In this document: positions 26,040 through 34,350 of the stretch, piece by piece
Layout: each line of letters opens with the position of its first letter
How positions within the stretch are numbered: position 1 is the stretch's first letter
Assembly (NCBI GenBank): GCA_032156805.1
Contig: JALDXQ010000007.1
Location: forward strand, 1-64,000
Length of the DNA: 64,000 bases
Source: Gp6-AA40 sp032156805
GTDB taxonomy: Bacteria > Acidobacteriota > Vicinamibacteria > Vicinamibacterales > UBA2999
Direction: 5' to 3'
The notes under the pieces: generated by a model
Seen by the model: the letters and a program-made list of their open reading frames with translations, nothing else
What the model was told of the DNA's origin: nothing
Databases searched by the model: none
Made by a program: the position numbers and the translations under genes

Positions 26040-26443
26040 GGCCGTATGCGATAGGACTTGTCGGGCATCTGCTCGCGATGCGAATCGTGGCAGGTCGTGC
26101 AGAATCGCGGGAGTCCGCTCACCCCGGCCTTCGTCTTGGCCGCGTCTTTCGCGCGGGCGGCGGCGACGATGGATGCAGCAAGCTCTCTGGCGCCGGCTGC
26201 GGCGTCGATTGCGTCCTTCGTCTTGAACTTCGCCCAGAAGTCCCCGGTCTCCTTGAACAAGCGCTCGAGGCGCTCTGCCTGCTCGGCGGATCGAGCGAAG
26301 TCGGAATCGTCAACGGTCTTGCGCAACGCGCCAAGCGTCGACCCCACCTCCTTCATGATCACGTCATAGGGCCGTGCTTGCGCCGAGGTGACGCTCGGCG
26401 CCAGGGTCACGATCGCGGCAACGGCGAGACACCAGCGCGTCAT
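26036..26443 (-). CDS. Small c-type cytochrome (cytochrome c'-like)
   Basis: A 135-residue exported protein. Signal peptide at residues 1-22 (M-T-R-W-C-L then hydrophobic, ending V-T-S-A-Q). The mature part is helical and charged, and the only haem motif is near the C-terminus: C115-T-T-C118-H119. A four-helix bundle with a C-terminal CxxCH is the layout of class II cytochromes c', which bind NO or transfer electrons. A longer start eleven codons upstream is possible but adds no signal feature. It is the first gene of a two-gene unit with the SnoaL-like protein. Confidence 0.75.
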   Translation of the reverse strand: MTRWCLAVAAIVTLAPSVTSAQARPYDVIMKEVGSTLGALRKTVDDSDFARSAEQAERLERLFKETGDFWAKFKTKDAIDAAAGARELAASIVAAARAKDAAKTKAGVSGLPRFCTTCHDSHREQMPDKSYRIRP

Positions 26444-26499
26444 ATCTCCCTGAAATCGAGCCGAGCATAACATGGGGCCGCGGCTCCGGCGTCCGGCCG

Positions 26500-26955
26500 C
26501 TACTGTGGCTTCGCGACCCTGATCTTCCGCGCCTCGACGAATCTCAGGTTGACCGTGGCGCGCAGCGGCAAGCCGTCGGCATTGAACATCGTGTACTTGA
26601 CACCGATCGACTCGACGACCGCATCGAGCGGCGGGATCATGCCGGGGGCTCCCTCAGATCCCCACAGGACCCTGACCTTCGGCGGACGCTTGAGCCCCGG
26701 ATCGATGTCGCTCAACGTGTGGAGCATTCCGATCGGCGTCTGAATCTGCGTCCTCGATTCAACCGCATCGAACATCAGCTCGCAGGACAAGGTCTTCGGA
26801 TTGGCAGCGGTGAACTCGAGATCGCCCGGCCCCGGCGTCTTCTGCAACTGCCAGGGAATCGACTTGTCGATCGAGATCTCCTTCGGGTTGAACTGCGCCT
26901 CCACCGTGATGCCGGAGCTGCCGCCTTCGAGTCCGACAATCGTGAGTTTGTCCAT
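26500..26955 (-). CDS. CIS-tube-type protein (contractile injection system / phage tail family)
   Basis: A 151-residue protein, ATG at 26955 with GGAGG seven bases upstream. It matches the CIS_tube domain (Afp7/Pvc7- and tail-hub-like): K-L-T-I-V-G-L at the start, V-E-A-Q-F-N-P-K-E-I-S near 20, L-S-C-E-L-M-F-D near 60, then P-P-K-V-R-V-L-W-G near 95 and F-V-E-A-R-K at the end. Homologues usually continue into a LysM domain; here the protein stops after the tube domain. It is divergent from a gp19-type tube gene, with no sheath, baseplate, ATPase or lysozyme gene nearby, so it may serve a structure encoded elsewhere. Confidence 0.72.
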   Translation of the reverse strand: MDKLTIVGLEGGSSGITVEAQFNPKEISIDKSIPWQLQKTPGPGDLEFTAANPKTLSCELMFDAVESRTQIQTPIGMLHTLSDIDPGLKRPPKVRVLWGSEGAPGMIPPLDAVVESIGVKYTMFNADGLPLRATVNLRFVEARKIRVAKPQ

Positions 26956-27055
26956 TGCAAACCTCCGCGTTCTGGACGCTGACCGCCGACCCGAGCAAGA
27001 ATCCACCTCCGGACGCCTGACCTGGGAGACGTGGTCGTCGACGAAAGGACACATC
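26956..27055. promoter_or_regulatory. Divergent control region between the two tube genes
   Basis: 100 bp separate the starts of the CIS-tube gene (-) and the gp19-type gene (+). Both starts have good ribosome sites (GGAGG on the minus strand; AAAGGA eight bases before 27056). No consensus promoter is obvious. Joint control of the two genes is an inference from the layout. Confidence 0.35.
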
Positions 27056-28033
27056 ATGCCAGCTCGCAGCTACAGTGGTGGCAATTTCCAGCTGACCCTC
27101 GACGGTGTCAGGAGCGGGTTCCTGAAATCCGTCGAAGGTGGCGGCATCGTGGGAGAGGTCGTCGTTGAGAACGTCGGCACATCTCACTTTGCAAAGAAGC
27201 ACGTGGGCAGGGTCGGCTACTCTCCCTTCACCGTCCAGTTCGGCATGTCGATGACCAGCGAGGTGTACGACTGGATCAACGCATCGTGGACCGGCAAGGC
27301 CATCAGCAAGGATGGCGCGATCGTGTTGGCCGACCTCAACCTGAATGCCGTGAGTCAACGCGAGTTCTCCCGCGCGCTCATCACCGAGACGTCGATCCCG
27401 GCCCTGGATGGCGGGTCGAAGGACGCGGCCTACTTCACCGTCAAGTTCGCCCCGGAATACACCAGGACTGCGAAGGCATCCGGCAAGCTGTCAGCTGTGC
27501 TCAAGACCGATCAAAAGGTCTGGCTGCCGTCGAACTTCCGGCTCGCGATCGACGGCCTCGATTGCACGCGCGTCAGCCGCATCGGATCGATCACCGTCAG
27601 GCAACCGCTCGCCACCGACGACATCGGTAACGTACGGGACTTCATCAAGATGCCCGGCCGAATCGAGTTCCCAAACCTGACGGTGACGATGTCGGAGATG
27701 TCGGCCCAGAGCTGGTTCGACTGGTTCGATGATTTCGTCGTCAAAGGGCACAACGACGAGTCCAGGGAGAAGAGTGGATCGCTCTCCCTGCTGTCGGCAA
27801 ACCTGGCTGAGGAGCTGATGCGGATCGAGTTCTTCAACCTCGGCATCTTCAGTATCGGGGCAGACAAAGCCGAGGCGAACTCGGACAGCGTGGCCACCGT
27901 GACCGCGCAGCTCTACTGCGAGCGCATGGAGTTGCGCGTCGGAGGCGCCAAGCCGGCGATTGCCCGCGCGACAAAGAGCCGGAAGGTCAGGAGGAGACGC
28001 GCGACTTCTTCCAGCCGGCCTTCCCGACGATGA
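27056..28033 (+). CDS. Phage tail-tube protein, T4 gp19 family (apparently duplicated)
   Basis: A 325-residue protein. Residues 1-about 150 match gp19-type tail-tube proteins: G-G-N-F-Q-L-T-L-D-G-V, F-L-K-S-V-E-G-G, F-T-V-Q-F-G-M, and Y-D-W-I-N-A-S-W. A second, diverged copy seems to start near 160 with N-F-R-L-A-I-D-G-L-D-C and includes S-W-F-D-W-F-D-D-F-V. The C-terminal 25 residues are very basic. Tube proteins stack as rings inside phage tails or injection systems; a two-domain subunit could form pseudo-hexamers. Its 3' end overlaps the facing amidohydrolase gene by 47 bases. Absence of other tail genes nearby is odd. Confidence 0.75.
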   Translation: MPARSYSGGNFQLTLDGVRSGFLKSVEGGGIVGEVVVENVGTSHFAKKHVGRVGYSPFTVQFGMSMTSEVYDWINASWTGKAISKDGAIVLADLNLNAVSQREFSRALITETSIPALDGGSKDAAYFTVKFAPEYTRTAKASGKLSAVLKTDQKVWLPSNFRLAIDGLDCTRVSRIGSITVRQPLATDDIGNVRDFIKMPGRIEFPNLTVTMSEMSAQSWFDWFDDFVVKGHNDESREKSGSLSLLSANLAEELMRIEFFNLGIFSIGADKAEANSDSVATVTAQLYCERMELRVGGAKPAIARATKSRKVRRRRATSSSRPSRR

Positions 28034-29384
28034 AGTCGCGCGACTGCTCGGCGTCGCGGCGGACGCGATCGAGATCGACACCGACCAGGCGTCCGCCCTG
28101 TTTCACGACCTTGCCGGCAATGAAGACGATGTCGACGTTGCTGGTGTCCATCGCCAGCACCACGGCGCCGTAGGCGTTGTTGAACGGCATGACGTTGATC
28201 GTGTCCGTGCGCAGCACGATGATGTCAGCCTCCTTGCCCGGCGTGAGCGTTCCCACCTTGCGATCGAGGTGATTGGCGCGTGCGCCGACGATCGTCGCAA
28301 ACTCGACGACGTCTCGCGCAGTCAGCAACTGTGGCTGCGGCCTGCCGGCCGGGCGTGGCGAGTTGAGGGCCAGCATCCGCTGTAGCGTGAAGGCCGAGCG
28401 CATCTGGGTGAAGAAGTCACCCGGCATCTCGGTCTCGACATCGACGCTGAGGCTCGGCTTGATTCCGTGGTCGAGTGATTGCTGAATGGGTGGCACGCCG
28501 TGCCCCATCTCCATCTCGATGGGGCACGCGAGCGAGATGTGCCCCCCGGATCCCGCCACCAGCTTCCACGCGCCGTCGGTAAAGGTGGTGCAGTGAATGT
28601 AGGTGACATCGGGGCCGAGCGCCTTCTCCAACCCGGCGAGGTCGCCACCAGCGTGCACCGAGATCAGTGCCTTGACCTCTCGCGCCACCGCCCATTCTTT
28701 CGCGCTCATGCCGCCTGCCAGGGCGAGGGTGAGCAGTTGATCGTCGGAGGAGAAGTGCTGCTTGCGAAGGCGCCTGATATCCTGCGGGTACTGATTCGCC
28801 GGACCGGGCGCGCCGCCGCCGAATGCGTAAACGGCGCGCACGCCAGCCGCGCGCAGTCCGTCGATAGCGGCGTCGGTGTGCTCGGGGCTGTTGCCGATGT
28901 GCGACCAGTCGAGGAGGGTCGTCACTCCCGCATTGATCGCGCCCAGCGCCGTCACCATGTCTCCGATACGGACGTCCTCTGGCCGCATGTGTCCGCGAAT
29001 GCCAAGGATGTCGCGCACGTAGTCGGAGAGGAGGCCGTTCGGCAGGATGTTCCGCAACGCGCCCTGCCACATGTGCCGGTGCGTATCGATGAACCCGGGC
29101 ATGACGATCGCGTTCGCGACGTCGATCGTCGTGGCGGTCGCAGTGAGGTTGGGACCAACGGCGGCGATCCGGCGGCCCTCGATGAGCACATCAGCGACGT
29201 CGAAATCGCCAACCTGCGGGTCGAGCGACAGCACGCAGCCGCCCTTGAGCAGGATGCGATCGCCTTGCGCCGGCTGAGCGGCCGTTGTCGCGCTCGGCGA
29301 CGCGTATGAGCCGCAATTCGCGTTTCCGGCGGCCACAACGCCCGCCGCACCGGACAGGAAGCCTCGACGCGTGAGCGGGGTCAT
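27987..29384 (-). CDS. Amidohydrolase family protein, Tat-exported (chlorohydrolase-like)
   Basis: A 465-residue enzyme. The start at 29384 gives a twin-arginine signal (T-R-R-G-F-L-S-G). Order: N-terminal beta-sandwich, D-R-I-L-L-K-G-G-C-V-L-S; metal site G-F-I-D-T-H-R-H-M-W near 110; a further His in S-V-H-A-G-G near 250; and a C-terminal strand set with K-V-G-T-L-T-P-G-K-E-A-D-I-I-V-L near 400. This matches the Ssn/AtzA-TrzN-GuaD branch of the superfamily, which removes amino or chloro groups from heteroaromatic rings. Substrate is unknown and a Tat signal on this branch is unusual. The gene follows another amidohydrolase with a 28-bp gap. Confidence 0.82.
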   Translation of the reverse strand: MTPLTRRGFLSGAAGVVAAGNANCGSYASPSATTAAQPAQGDRILLKGGCVLSLDPQVGDFDVADVLIEGRRIAAVGPNLTATATTIDVANAIVMPGFIDTHRHMWQGALRNILPNGLLSDYVRDILGIRGHMRPEDVRIGDMVTALGAINAGVTTLLDWSHIGNSPEHTDAAIDGLRAAGVRAVYAFGGGAPGPANQYPQDIRRLRKQHFSSDDQLLTLALAGGMSAKEWAVAREVKALISVHAGGDLAGLEKALGPDVTYIHCTTFTDGAWKLVAGSGGHISLACPIEMEMGHGVPPIQQSLDHGIKPSLSVDVETEMPGDFFTQMRSAFTLQRMLALNSPRPAGRPQPQLLTARDVVEFATIVGARANHLDRKVGTLTPGKEADIIVLRTDTINVMPFNNAYGAVVLAMDTSNVDIVFIAGKVVKQGGRLVGVDLDRVRRDAEQSRDFIVGKAGWKKSRVSS

Positions 29385-29412
29385 TGCGGCAGCCCCCACG
29401 TCTGCCGAGGTG

Positions 29413-31104
29413 TCATTCGTACACCACCCTGCCTCCAACAACTGTCATGACCGGCTTGATGTCCTTGATCTGATCGGCGGGGACGGTGAGGTAGTCGCGA
29501 TCGAGTACCACGAGGTCAGCGAGCTTGCCGGCCTGGATTGACCCGAGGTTGTCCTCCTGGAACACGAAGTAGGCATTCTTGCGCGTGTAGGCGATGAGGG
29601 CGTCTTCGCGATCGATCGGCTGACGCATGACTGTGAGCCCACCTGCCATCCGGCCGGTGACCGCGAAATACAACGCCGTCATCGGCAGGTACTGGTTGGC
29701 CGCGGTTCCATCACTCCCAAGACCCCACGTGATGCCACTCTTCTGAATGGTCGCCAGCGGCGGCATGTCGTTGGCGCCAGCGCCGAATCCCTCGTGCATG
29801 ATCGCGCCGTTGATCACGGCCCACGGATGCACGGCGGCATACATGCCGAGCTTCTTCATCCGCTCGAGCTGTGACGCGTTGATCTGGTTGACGTGTGCGA
29901 GCGCCCAGCGGAGATTTCTGATCGGATACTCCTTGTCGACGGCCTCGATCTGATCGAGGAACGCATCGATCGTGTCGCGCAGCTCGGCGTGCACGTGCAG
30001 GGGAAGGCGAGCCTTGGCGATCTCCATCGCCATACGCCGCCACTGCGCGAGTTGATCGGGCGCCGGATCGGAGTCGGTTGCAAACATCCGATCGTGCAGA
30101 GGCGTGTACACGCTCTCGCCAAATACCACGTCGTCAATGTAGTGGTCGCCGGTGAACAGCTTCATCTTGGCGATTTGCCCGATGGACCGCTCCACTTGAT
30201 CCGGTGAACCGGCGGCTGCGCCGCCGATACAGAAGACGCGGACCGGCAGTCGATTCTGTGCCTTCCAGCGCCGGAGGATCTCCATCACGCCCGCGTCACA
30301 CCCTGCGACACCGAAGGACGTGAGACCGGCTCGATTGACGTCCTTGATCAGCGCTTCAGTGCTCGCCTCGAGCCGCTCTGGCGGAAGCCTGGGCATCCGC
30401 GCGGCGACCGGCCGCGTGGCGGCGATGTCGCCCCTGATGATGCCCGTCGGCTTGCCAGCTCCGTCGCGCAGGATCGATCCAGCGATGAAGTCGGATGGGT
30501 CCGGCTTGCCGGCTTCGATACCAAACTCTTTCAGCGCCCGGCTGTTGAGAAAGACCTGGTAGTACGACTCCTGCAGTGCGACGGGGTTGTCGGGTGCGAT
30601 GGCGTCGAGCTCCGCGAGCGTGAACGGCTTTCGATCGTCGGCAAACTGCGCCGTCGCCCAACCGCCGATGTTGAACACCCACCCCCCGGGACCGACCGCC
30701 TTCGCCCGGGCGCGCAACATGTCGATCGCCTTCTTTCGCGAGTCGACTCCATCCCACCGCAACTCCAACTCCCAGGTGTTGCCCGCGCGCAAAAGGTGCA
30801 GGTGGTTGTCGATCAGCCCCGGGATGACTGTGCGCCCCCTGAGATCGATCGTTCTTGCGCCAGGAGTGGCGAGCTTCGAGATCTGCTCGTTCGAGCCAAC
30901 GGCAACGATGCGATCACCCGTAACAGCGACCGCCTGGGCGATCGTGAAGCGGTCGTCGACGGTGACGATCTTTCCGTTCGAGAAGATCAGGTCCGGTCCG
31001 TCGGAGCCCTGGGCGAAGAGGGACTGCCGCACCATCAGAGAGGTGCCCACGACCGCACACAGCAGAGCCAGTGCGAGTGCGCCCTTCCACGTCGCTCGTG
31101 TCAT
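29413..31104 (-). CDS. Exported amidohydrolase, YtcJ-like (Amidohydro_3)
   Basis: A 563-residue enzyme. ATG 31104 begins a signal peptide or anchor (M-T-R-A-T-W-K-G then hydrophobic to about 32); an ATG at 31137 would add eleven residues. Features: D-L-I-F-S-N-G-K-I-V-T-V near 45, metal ligands in G-L-I-D-N-H-L-H near 98, S-F-G-V-A-G-C-D near 260, H-V-H-A near 365, H-V-N-Q-I near 405, G-L-G-S-D-G near 480 and C-terminal G-S-I-Q-A-G-K-L-A-D-L-V-V-L. YtcJ-like proteins hydrolyse amides or N-formyl groups; the substrate is not evident. It heads a two-gene operon with the next amidohydrolase. Confidence 0.83.
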   Translation of the reverse strand: MTRATWKGALALALLCAVVGTSLMVRQSLFAQGSDGPDLIFSNGKIVTVDDRFTIAQAVAVTGDRIVAVGSNEQISKLATPGARTIDLRGRTVIPGLIDNHLHLLRAGNTWELELRWDGVDSRKKAIDMLRARAKAVGPGGWVFNIGGWATAQFADDRKPFTLAELDAIAPDNPVALQESYYQVFLNSRALKEFGIEAGKPDPSDFIAGSILRDGAGKPTGIIRGDIAATRPVAARMPRLPPERLEASTEALIKDVNRAGLTSFGVAGCDAGVMEILRRWKAQNRLPVRVFCIGGAAAGSPDQVERSIGQIAKMKLFTGDHYIDDVVFGESVYTPLHDRMFATDSDPAPDQLAQWRRMAMEIAKARLPLHVHAELRDTIDAFLDQIEAVDKEYPIRNLRWALAHVNQINASQLERMKKLGMYAAVHPWAVINGAIMHEGFGAGANDMPPLATIQKSGITWGLGSDGTAANQYLPMTALYFAVTGRMAGGLTVMRQPIDREDALIAYTRKNAYFVFQEDNLGSIQAGKLADLVVLDRDYLTVPADQIKDIKPVMTVVGGRVVYE

Positions 31105-31261
31105 AGCCCTCGTCTCCGATCGGGGGAAGGCCGGCATGTGACAGTGGCGCGGCGGACGCTCCGGGGTTGTTCGGAGTGCCCGGTGCCAGCCGGCCTCGCC
31201 GCGCGGGCTCGATCATGCGCGTGGCCATGACCGAAGACAAGCCCTTAGCGTGTCGAAAATG
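31105..31261. other. Intergenic stretch with no recognised gene
   Basis: GC-rich DNA between the YtcJ-like start and a small membrane ORF. Plus-strand frames through 31138-31667 lack a ribosome site and show biased Arg/Ser composition, so I do not call them. No strong promoter is seen. Confidence 0.4.
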
Positions 31262-31483
31262 TTACGAAAGCAGCCAGAACACGCCCAACCAGAAGGGGGC
31301 GCAGAGCAGAAGGGCGAGGAGAATGCCGCGTGTGGGATTCAGGCTATCGGCGGACTCGGTCTCTTCGCAGGGCTCGACGGCAATGAACTGGCGCCACGAC
31401 GTCGCTGTGGCTGCGAGTGTCGAGGAGATCCGGGGCGACTCTAGGTCCGGGAATGGCCGGTCTACGAAAGTCCGAGTTGCCAT
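31262..31483 (-). CDS. Small single-TM protein, unknown function
   Basis: A 73-residue product. The N-terminal 48 residues are hydrophilic (R-P-F-P-D-L-E-S-P-R, then S-W-R-Q-F); the C-terminus is one membrane segment, R-G-I-L-L-A-L-L-L-C-A-P-F-W-L-G. The tail-anchored shape and sensible composition argue for a real gene, but there is no clear ribosome site before the ATG and no family is recognised. The next 170 bp (31484-31653) appear empty. Confidence 0.45.
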   Translation of the reverse strand: MATRTFVDRPFPDLESPRISSTLAATATSWRQFIAVEPCEETESADSLNPTRGILLALLLCAPFWLGVFWLLS

Positions 31484-31653
31484 GCCCGGAGCCCTAGCAA
31501 AGCGTGGGCCGGCAGAATTCTGGGCTCGTGTCTGGCAAATGGTGCTCGGTACTCGAGAAAACGGCCGAAATCCAGCGTCCGGTTGTGGAGTCGCGCGGTC
31601 GCGCCGGTCGCCGGGCCGTCATGGGTGGTCGCCAATCCGACACATCACGTCGT

Positions 31654-32601
31654 TCATACCCGCGTGATTTCTTTCTCGACGAAGGAAACGACCCGCTCGA
31701 ACGGGTCGAAGCCGAATGCGGCGGCCACCGACGGGCGAAGGTTGGAATTGGCGTTGATGTCATAGAACACGCGGCGCCCGTCCGGGGTTTCCAGGTACTC
31801 GATGCCGCCCACGTCCAACCTGGCCGCACGAACGATTTTCGCCGCGGTTTCGACGGCGCTTCGCGGCACGTCTGGGTACGGGTAGAACTCAACAGGTGGG
31901 GCCGCTTCCTGAGCGGCGGGGACCTCGCACACCCCATCACCCTCGTCCGGATTACACACAGGCGAGGGACACAGGTTGAACCGGCCGTGCGTCTTTACCC
32001 GCATGGCGTAGAGCAGCTCGCCGCCCAGGAACTCCAGTCGCACGATGCCCTGCGCGGGATCGTGAGGGAGGTATTCCTGCAGCAGGAACAGATTGTCGGG
32101 AAGCCATACCGTGGGATCGGCGGCGAAGATCGACTCGACGTCGGCCAGTGACTCGACGACGTGGATGCGCGCGCCGCTGCCACCTTGGTCGGGCTTGAGC
32201 AGTGCCGGCCACCGGATCTGATCGGCGTATGCGCGAAGCGCGCTCGCGTCGTTGAACGTGACCGACCATGGCGTGTCGATGCCCAGCGTGCGCAGCAGCG
32301 TGGCCTGTGCGCTCTTGCTCAACTCCAACGCGAAGACATCGGCGCCGTTCAGCACACGGGCCCCCAGCCGATCGAGCGTTCGCATGTAGGCCAGGGCCAG
32401 CGGCACGGCCCGTGCGTTGCCGCGAACGTAGGCGCTTGGGCTCGCCTGGTTGAAGTAGACCTTCGCAACCGGCGTCTCGACGTTGCTGAAGGCGGCCTGT
32501 TTCAGATCGAACGGGGCGTACGAGATTCCGCGCCGCTCGAGCGCGGCAAAGAGCGGCTTCTGCCACTCCGGGTGTTCGTGGAGGACGACGAGATCAGGCA
32601 T
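31654..32601 (-). CDS. RimK-type ATP-grasp protein
   Basis: A 315-residue enzyme whose ATG overlaps the preceding stop (the start and stop share ATGCCTGA), so it is co-translated with the PH-domain gene. ATP-grasp features: a pre-ATP domain with V-Y-F-N-Q-A-S-P-S near 48, S-K-S-A-Q-A-T-L-L-R near 93, the lysine strand W-P-A-L-L-K-P-D-Q-G-G-S-G near 130, the adenine hinge L-L-Q-E-Y-L near 173, and the metal motif F-Y-D-I-N-A-N-S-N-L near 285. The family ligates an amino acid or peptide to a carboxylate. Neither substrate can be named. Confidence 0.82.
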   Translation of the reverse strand: MPDLVVLHEHPEWQKPLFAALERRGISYAPFDLKQAAFSNVETPVAKVYFNQASPSAYVRGNARAVPLALAYMRTLDRLGARVLNGADVFALELSKSAQATLLRTLGIDTPWSVTFNDASALRAYADQIRWPALLKPDQGGSGARIHVVESLADVESIFAADPTVWLPDNLFLLQEYLPHDPAQGIVRLEFLGGELLYAMRVKTHGRFNLCPSPVCNPDEGDGVCEVPAAQEAAPPVEFYPYPDVPRSAVETAAKIVRAARLDVGGIEYLETPDGRRVFYDINANSNLRPSVAAAFGFDPFERVVSFVEKEITRV

Positions 32602-33112
32602 CGATCAGGGTTGTGATACGGCGACGCTTTCGCTCTTTGAGCGCGCACTCGCGCAGTGTGTCCGAGAGCTCCTCGAGATCCGGGATGCCGTAGATGAACA
32701 CGGTTGGCTGATCCGGGTCCGAGGATCGAAGATGCAGCTGGCAATGCCCGACGATCCTCATGCCGAGCGGCTTGTGGAGGTCGAAGTCGTCGATGCGAAA
32801 GAGCTCGACGTTCTCCTTGATCGTCGAGAACAGTCCGTGTTCAATGCGGATGCGCTGCGTCGTGATCTCGTACATCGTCGCACGGCTCTTGAGCCAAAAC
32901 ACGATGTAGGCGATGCCGATCGTGATCACGACGAGGAACCACTGACCGACGGAGTAGATGGCGGCGGGGTTGCCGTTGAAGAGCGTTTTCTCGATTTCCG
33001 CCTCGCGGGCGGCGGTGAACGCCTCCAGGTCCGTGTTGCAGAAGCGGCACTTGATGGCGGCGGCTTTGATCGTTTCGCCGCACACCGGACAAACCTTCGT
33101 GTCGTCGCTCAT
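32594..33112 (-). CDS. Zinc-ribbon plus bacterial PH (bPH2) membrane protein
   Basis: A 172-residue protein. A zinc ribbon (C-P-V-C-G near 8-12 and C-R-F-C-N near 22-26) precedes a membrane segment (W-F-L-V-V-I-T-I-G-I-A-Y-I-V, about 58-73) and a bPH2-type beta domain (Y-E-I-T-T-Q-R-I-R-I-E-H-G near 82, F-D-L-H-K-P near 112). Such proteins sit at the inner membrane with an unknown regulatory or scaffolding role. It is translationally coupled to the RimK-type gene, suggesting a shared process. Divergent from the decayed gene at 33189. Confidence 0.8.
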   Translation of the reverse strand: MSDDTKVCPVCGETIKAAAIKCRFCNTDLEAFTAAREAEIEKTLFNGNPAAIYSVGQWFLVVITIGIAYIVFWLKSRATMYEITTQRIRIEHGLFSTIKENVELFRIDDFDLHKPLGMRIVGHCQLHLRSSDPDQPTVFIYGIPDLEELSDTLRECALKERKRRRITTLIDA

Positions 33113-33188
33113 ACCCCGCCCGTGCCTCCGCTGCCGCCAGTATTACATGCGCCCCTACGGTTCACACGGCGCTAATATTGGCAGCGTC

Positions 33189-33494
33189 ATGAAGCCTCTG
33201 CTGGTTGTCGGCCTCGTCGTGATGGTCGTGCTGTGGGGACGCCACGGCGGCGCACAGACGCCCATGGTCGAGGACGTCGTTTCAAGGGGGACGCTCTACG
33301 CTCACCACTTCTTCGAACGATTCTCGAACGTTTGTCGCCGAGGAGCGCTCCGAGCAGGAGATCTCGGGATCAACGTACCGACGGTGATGGAGGACAGGTA
33401 TCCGCGGGGGCTCGGAGAGTTCAGGGGCAAGGCCACCTACGGCAGGTTTCGACGCTTCGAGGTCAGGACCGAGGAAAGAGTTGAGAAGCCATGA
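33189..33494 (+). pseudogene. Internally deleted, frameshifted secreted-protein gene
   Basis: The 101-codon frame starts with a normal signal peptide (L-L-V-V-G-L-V-V-M-V-V-L-W) and T-L-Y-A-H-H-F-F-E-R-F-S-N-V. At about 33331 the frame should change: the other frame reads V-A-E-E-R-S-E-Q-E-I, which continues a motif (F-S-N-V-V-A-E-E-R) I associate with a common acidobacterial secreted family. The last codons (A-T-Y-G-R-F-R-R-F-E-V-R-T-E-E) resemble that family's C-terminus. Usual members are hundreds of residues, so the middle appears lost. The stop still overlaps the next ATG as ATGA. The family identification is from memory. Confidence 0.5.
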
Positions 33495-34330
33495 CAAAGA
33501 TTGTGTTCGCTCTGATGATCGGCGTGCTCTCGTGTTCGCTCCTTGCTGCGCAGGCGCCAGGCGGCGCAGCGGCGCCACCGGTTCTGCAGCCGAACCCACG
33601 CGCGCCGCTCTATCAGCACGTTGGCGAACAGTATCGCGTCTACGAGTTCCCCGGCACGACCGAGTCGATTCCGTACCGGCTCTTCGTTCCCTCGCGATGG
33701 AAGCCGGGCGCCAGGCTGCCCATGCTCGTGACCTTGCGAGCCGGACAGAGCGTCGACAACAACTATCGCGAGCCGAACAGCCTCGTGACCGAAGCCGAGA
33801 AGCGCGGATACCTCGTGGTCACGCCGATGGGGTATCGGCCGCTTCGCCAGCCGTACTACGGCAGCTCGTATCAGATCGCGAGGCCGAAGGCGCCGGCTCC
33901 GGCCGACGGCTGGACACCGCTCGAAAACGAGCGTGCGGAGCAGGACGTGCTCAACGTGATCGACCTCGTGACGAAGGAGTACGGCGTCGATACGTCGCGC
34001 ATCTATCTTCACGGTCAGAATCCGTCCGGCTCCGGCGCGATGCATCTCGGCGCCAAGTACCCCGACCGCTTTGCCGCGCTCGTGATCAGCTCCGGGCCGA
34101 TTGTGTTCGACTCCTATCCGTTCGACCGCATCAAGGGGAAGATGCGCCTGCTGGTGATTCACGGTGACCAGGACACGACCAATCCGATCGAGGCCTCGCA
34201 GCGGATGGCGGAGGCGGCCAAGGCGGCCGGGGTGACCACCGTCTATGCGACGGTGCCCGGCGGCACCCACCTCGCCGCGTACTTGACCTACGCAAAGGAG
34301 ATCTTTGATTTCCTCGACGGGAAACCCTAG
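33491..34330 (+). CDS. Secreted alpha/beta-hydrolase of the esterase/depolymerase type, nucleophile atypical
   Basis: A 279-residue exported protein; its ATG overlaps the preceding stop. Signal peptide 1-20. The fold is that of poly(3-hydroxybutyrate)-depolymerase-like esterases: I-P-Y-R-L-F-V-P near 60, P-M-L-V-T-L-R near 77, V-V-T-P-M-G near 109, D-T-S-R-I-Y-L-H near 167, then Asp in V-I-H-G-D-Q-D near 230 and His in P-G-G-T-H near 257. The elbow reads G175-Q-N177-P-S179-G instead of G-x-S-x-G, putting Asn where Ser should be. Either Ser179 acts from a shifted elbow, or it is a non-hydrolytic relative. Confidence 0.72.
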   Translation: MTKIVFALMIGVLSCSLLAAQAPGGAAAPPVLQPNPRAPLYQHVGEQYRVYEFPGTTESIPYRLFVPSRWKPGARLPMLVTLRAGQSVDNNYREPNSLVTEAEKRGYLVVTPMGYRPLRQPYYGSSYQIARPKAPAPADGWTPLENERAEQDVLNVIDLVTKEYGVDTSRIYLHGQNPSGSGAMHLGAKYPDRFAALVISSGPIVFDSYPFDRIKGKMRLLVIHGDQDTTNPIEASQRMAEAAKAAGVTTVYATVPGGTHLAAYLTYAKEIFDFLDGKP

Positions 34331-34350
34331 CCTTTCTTCCTGAGCTTGGA

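Noticed and set aside
26441..26473. Longer start for the small cytochrome
   Set aside because: The extra residues do not improve the signal peptide; uncertain but less likely.
31167..31667. Plus-strand open frame of 166 codons
   Set aside because: No ribosome site, Arg/Ser-rich, no family resemblance; overlaps a more plausible minus-strand membrane ORF.
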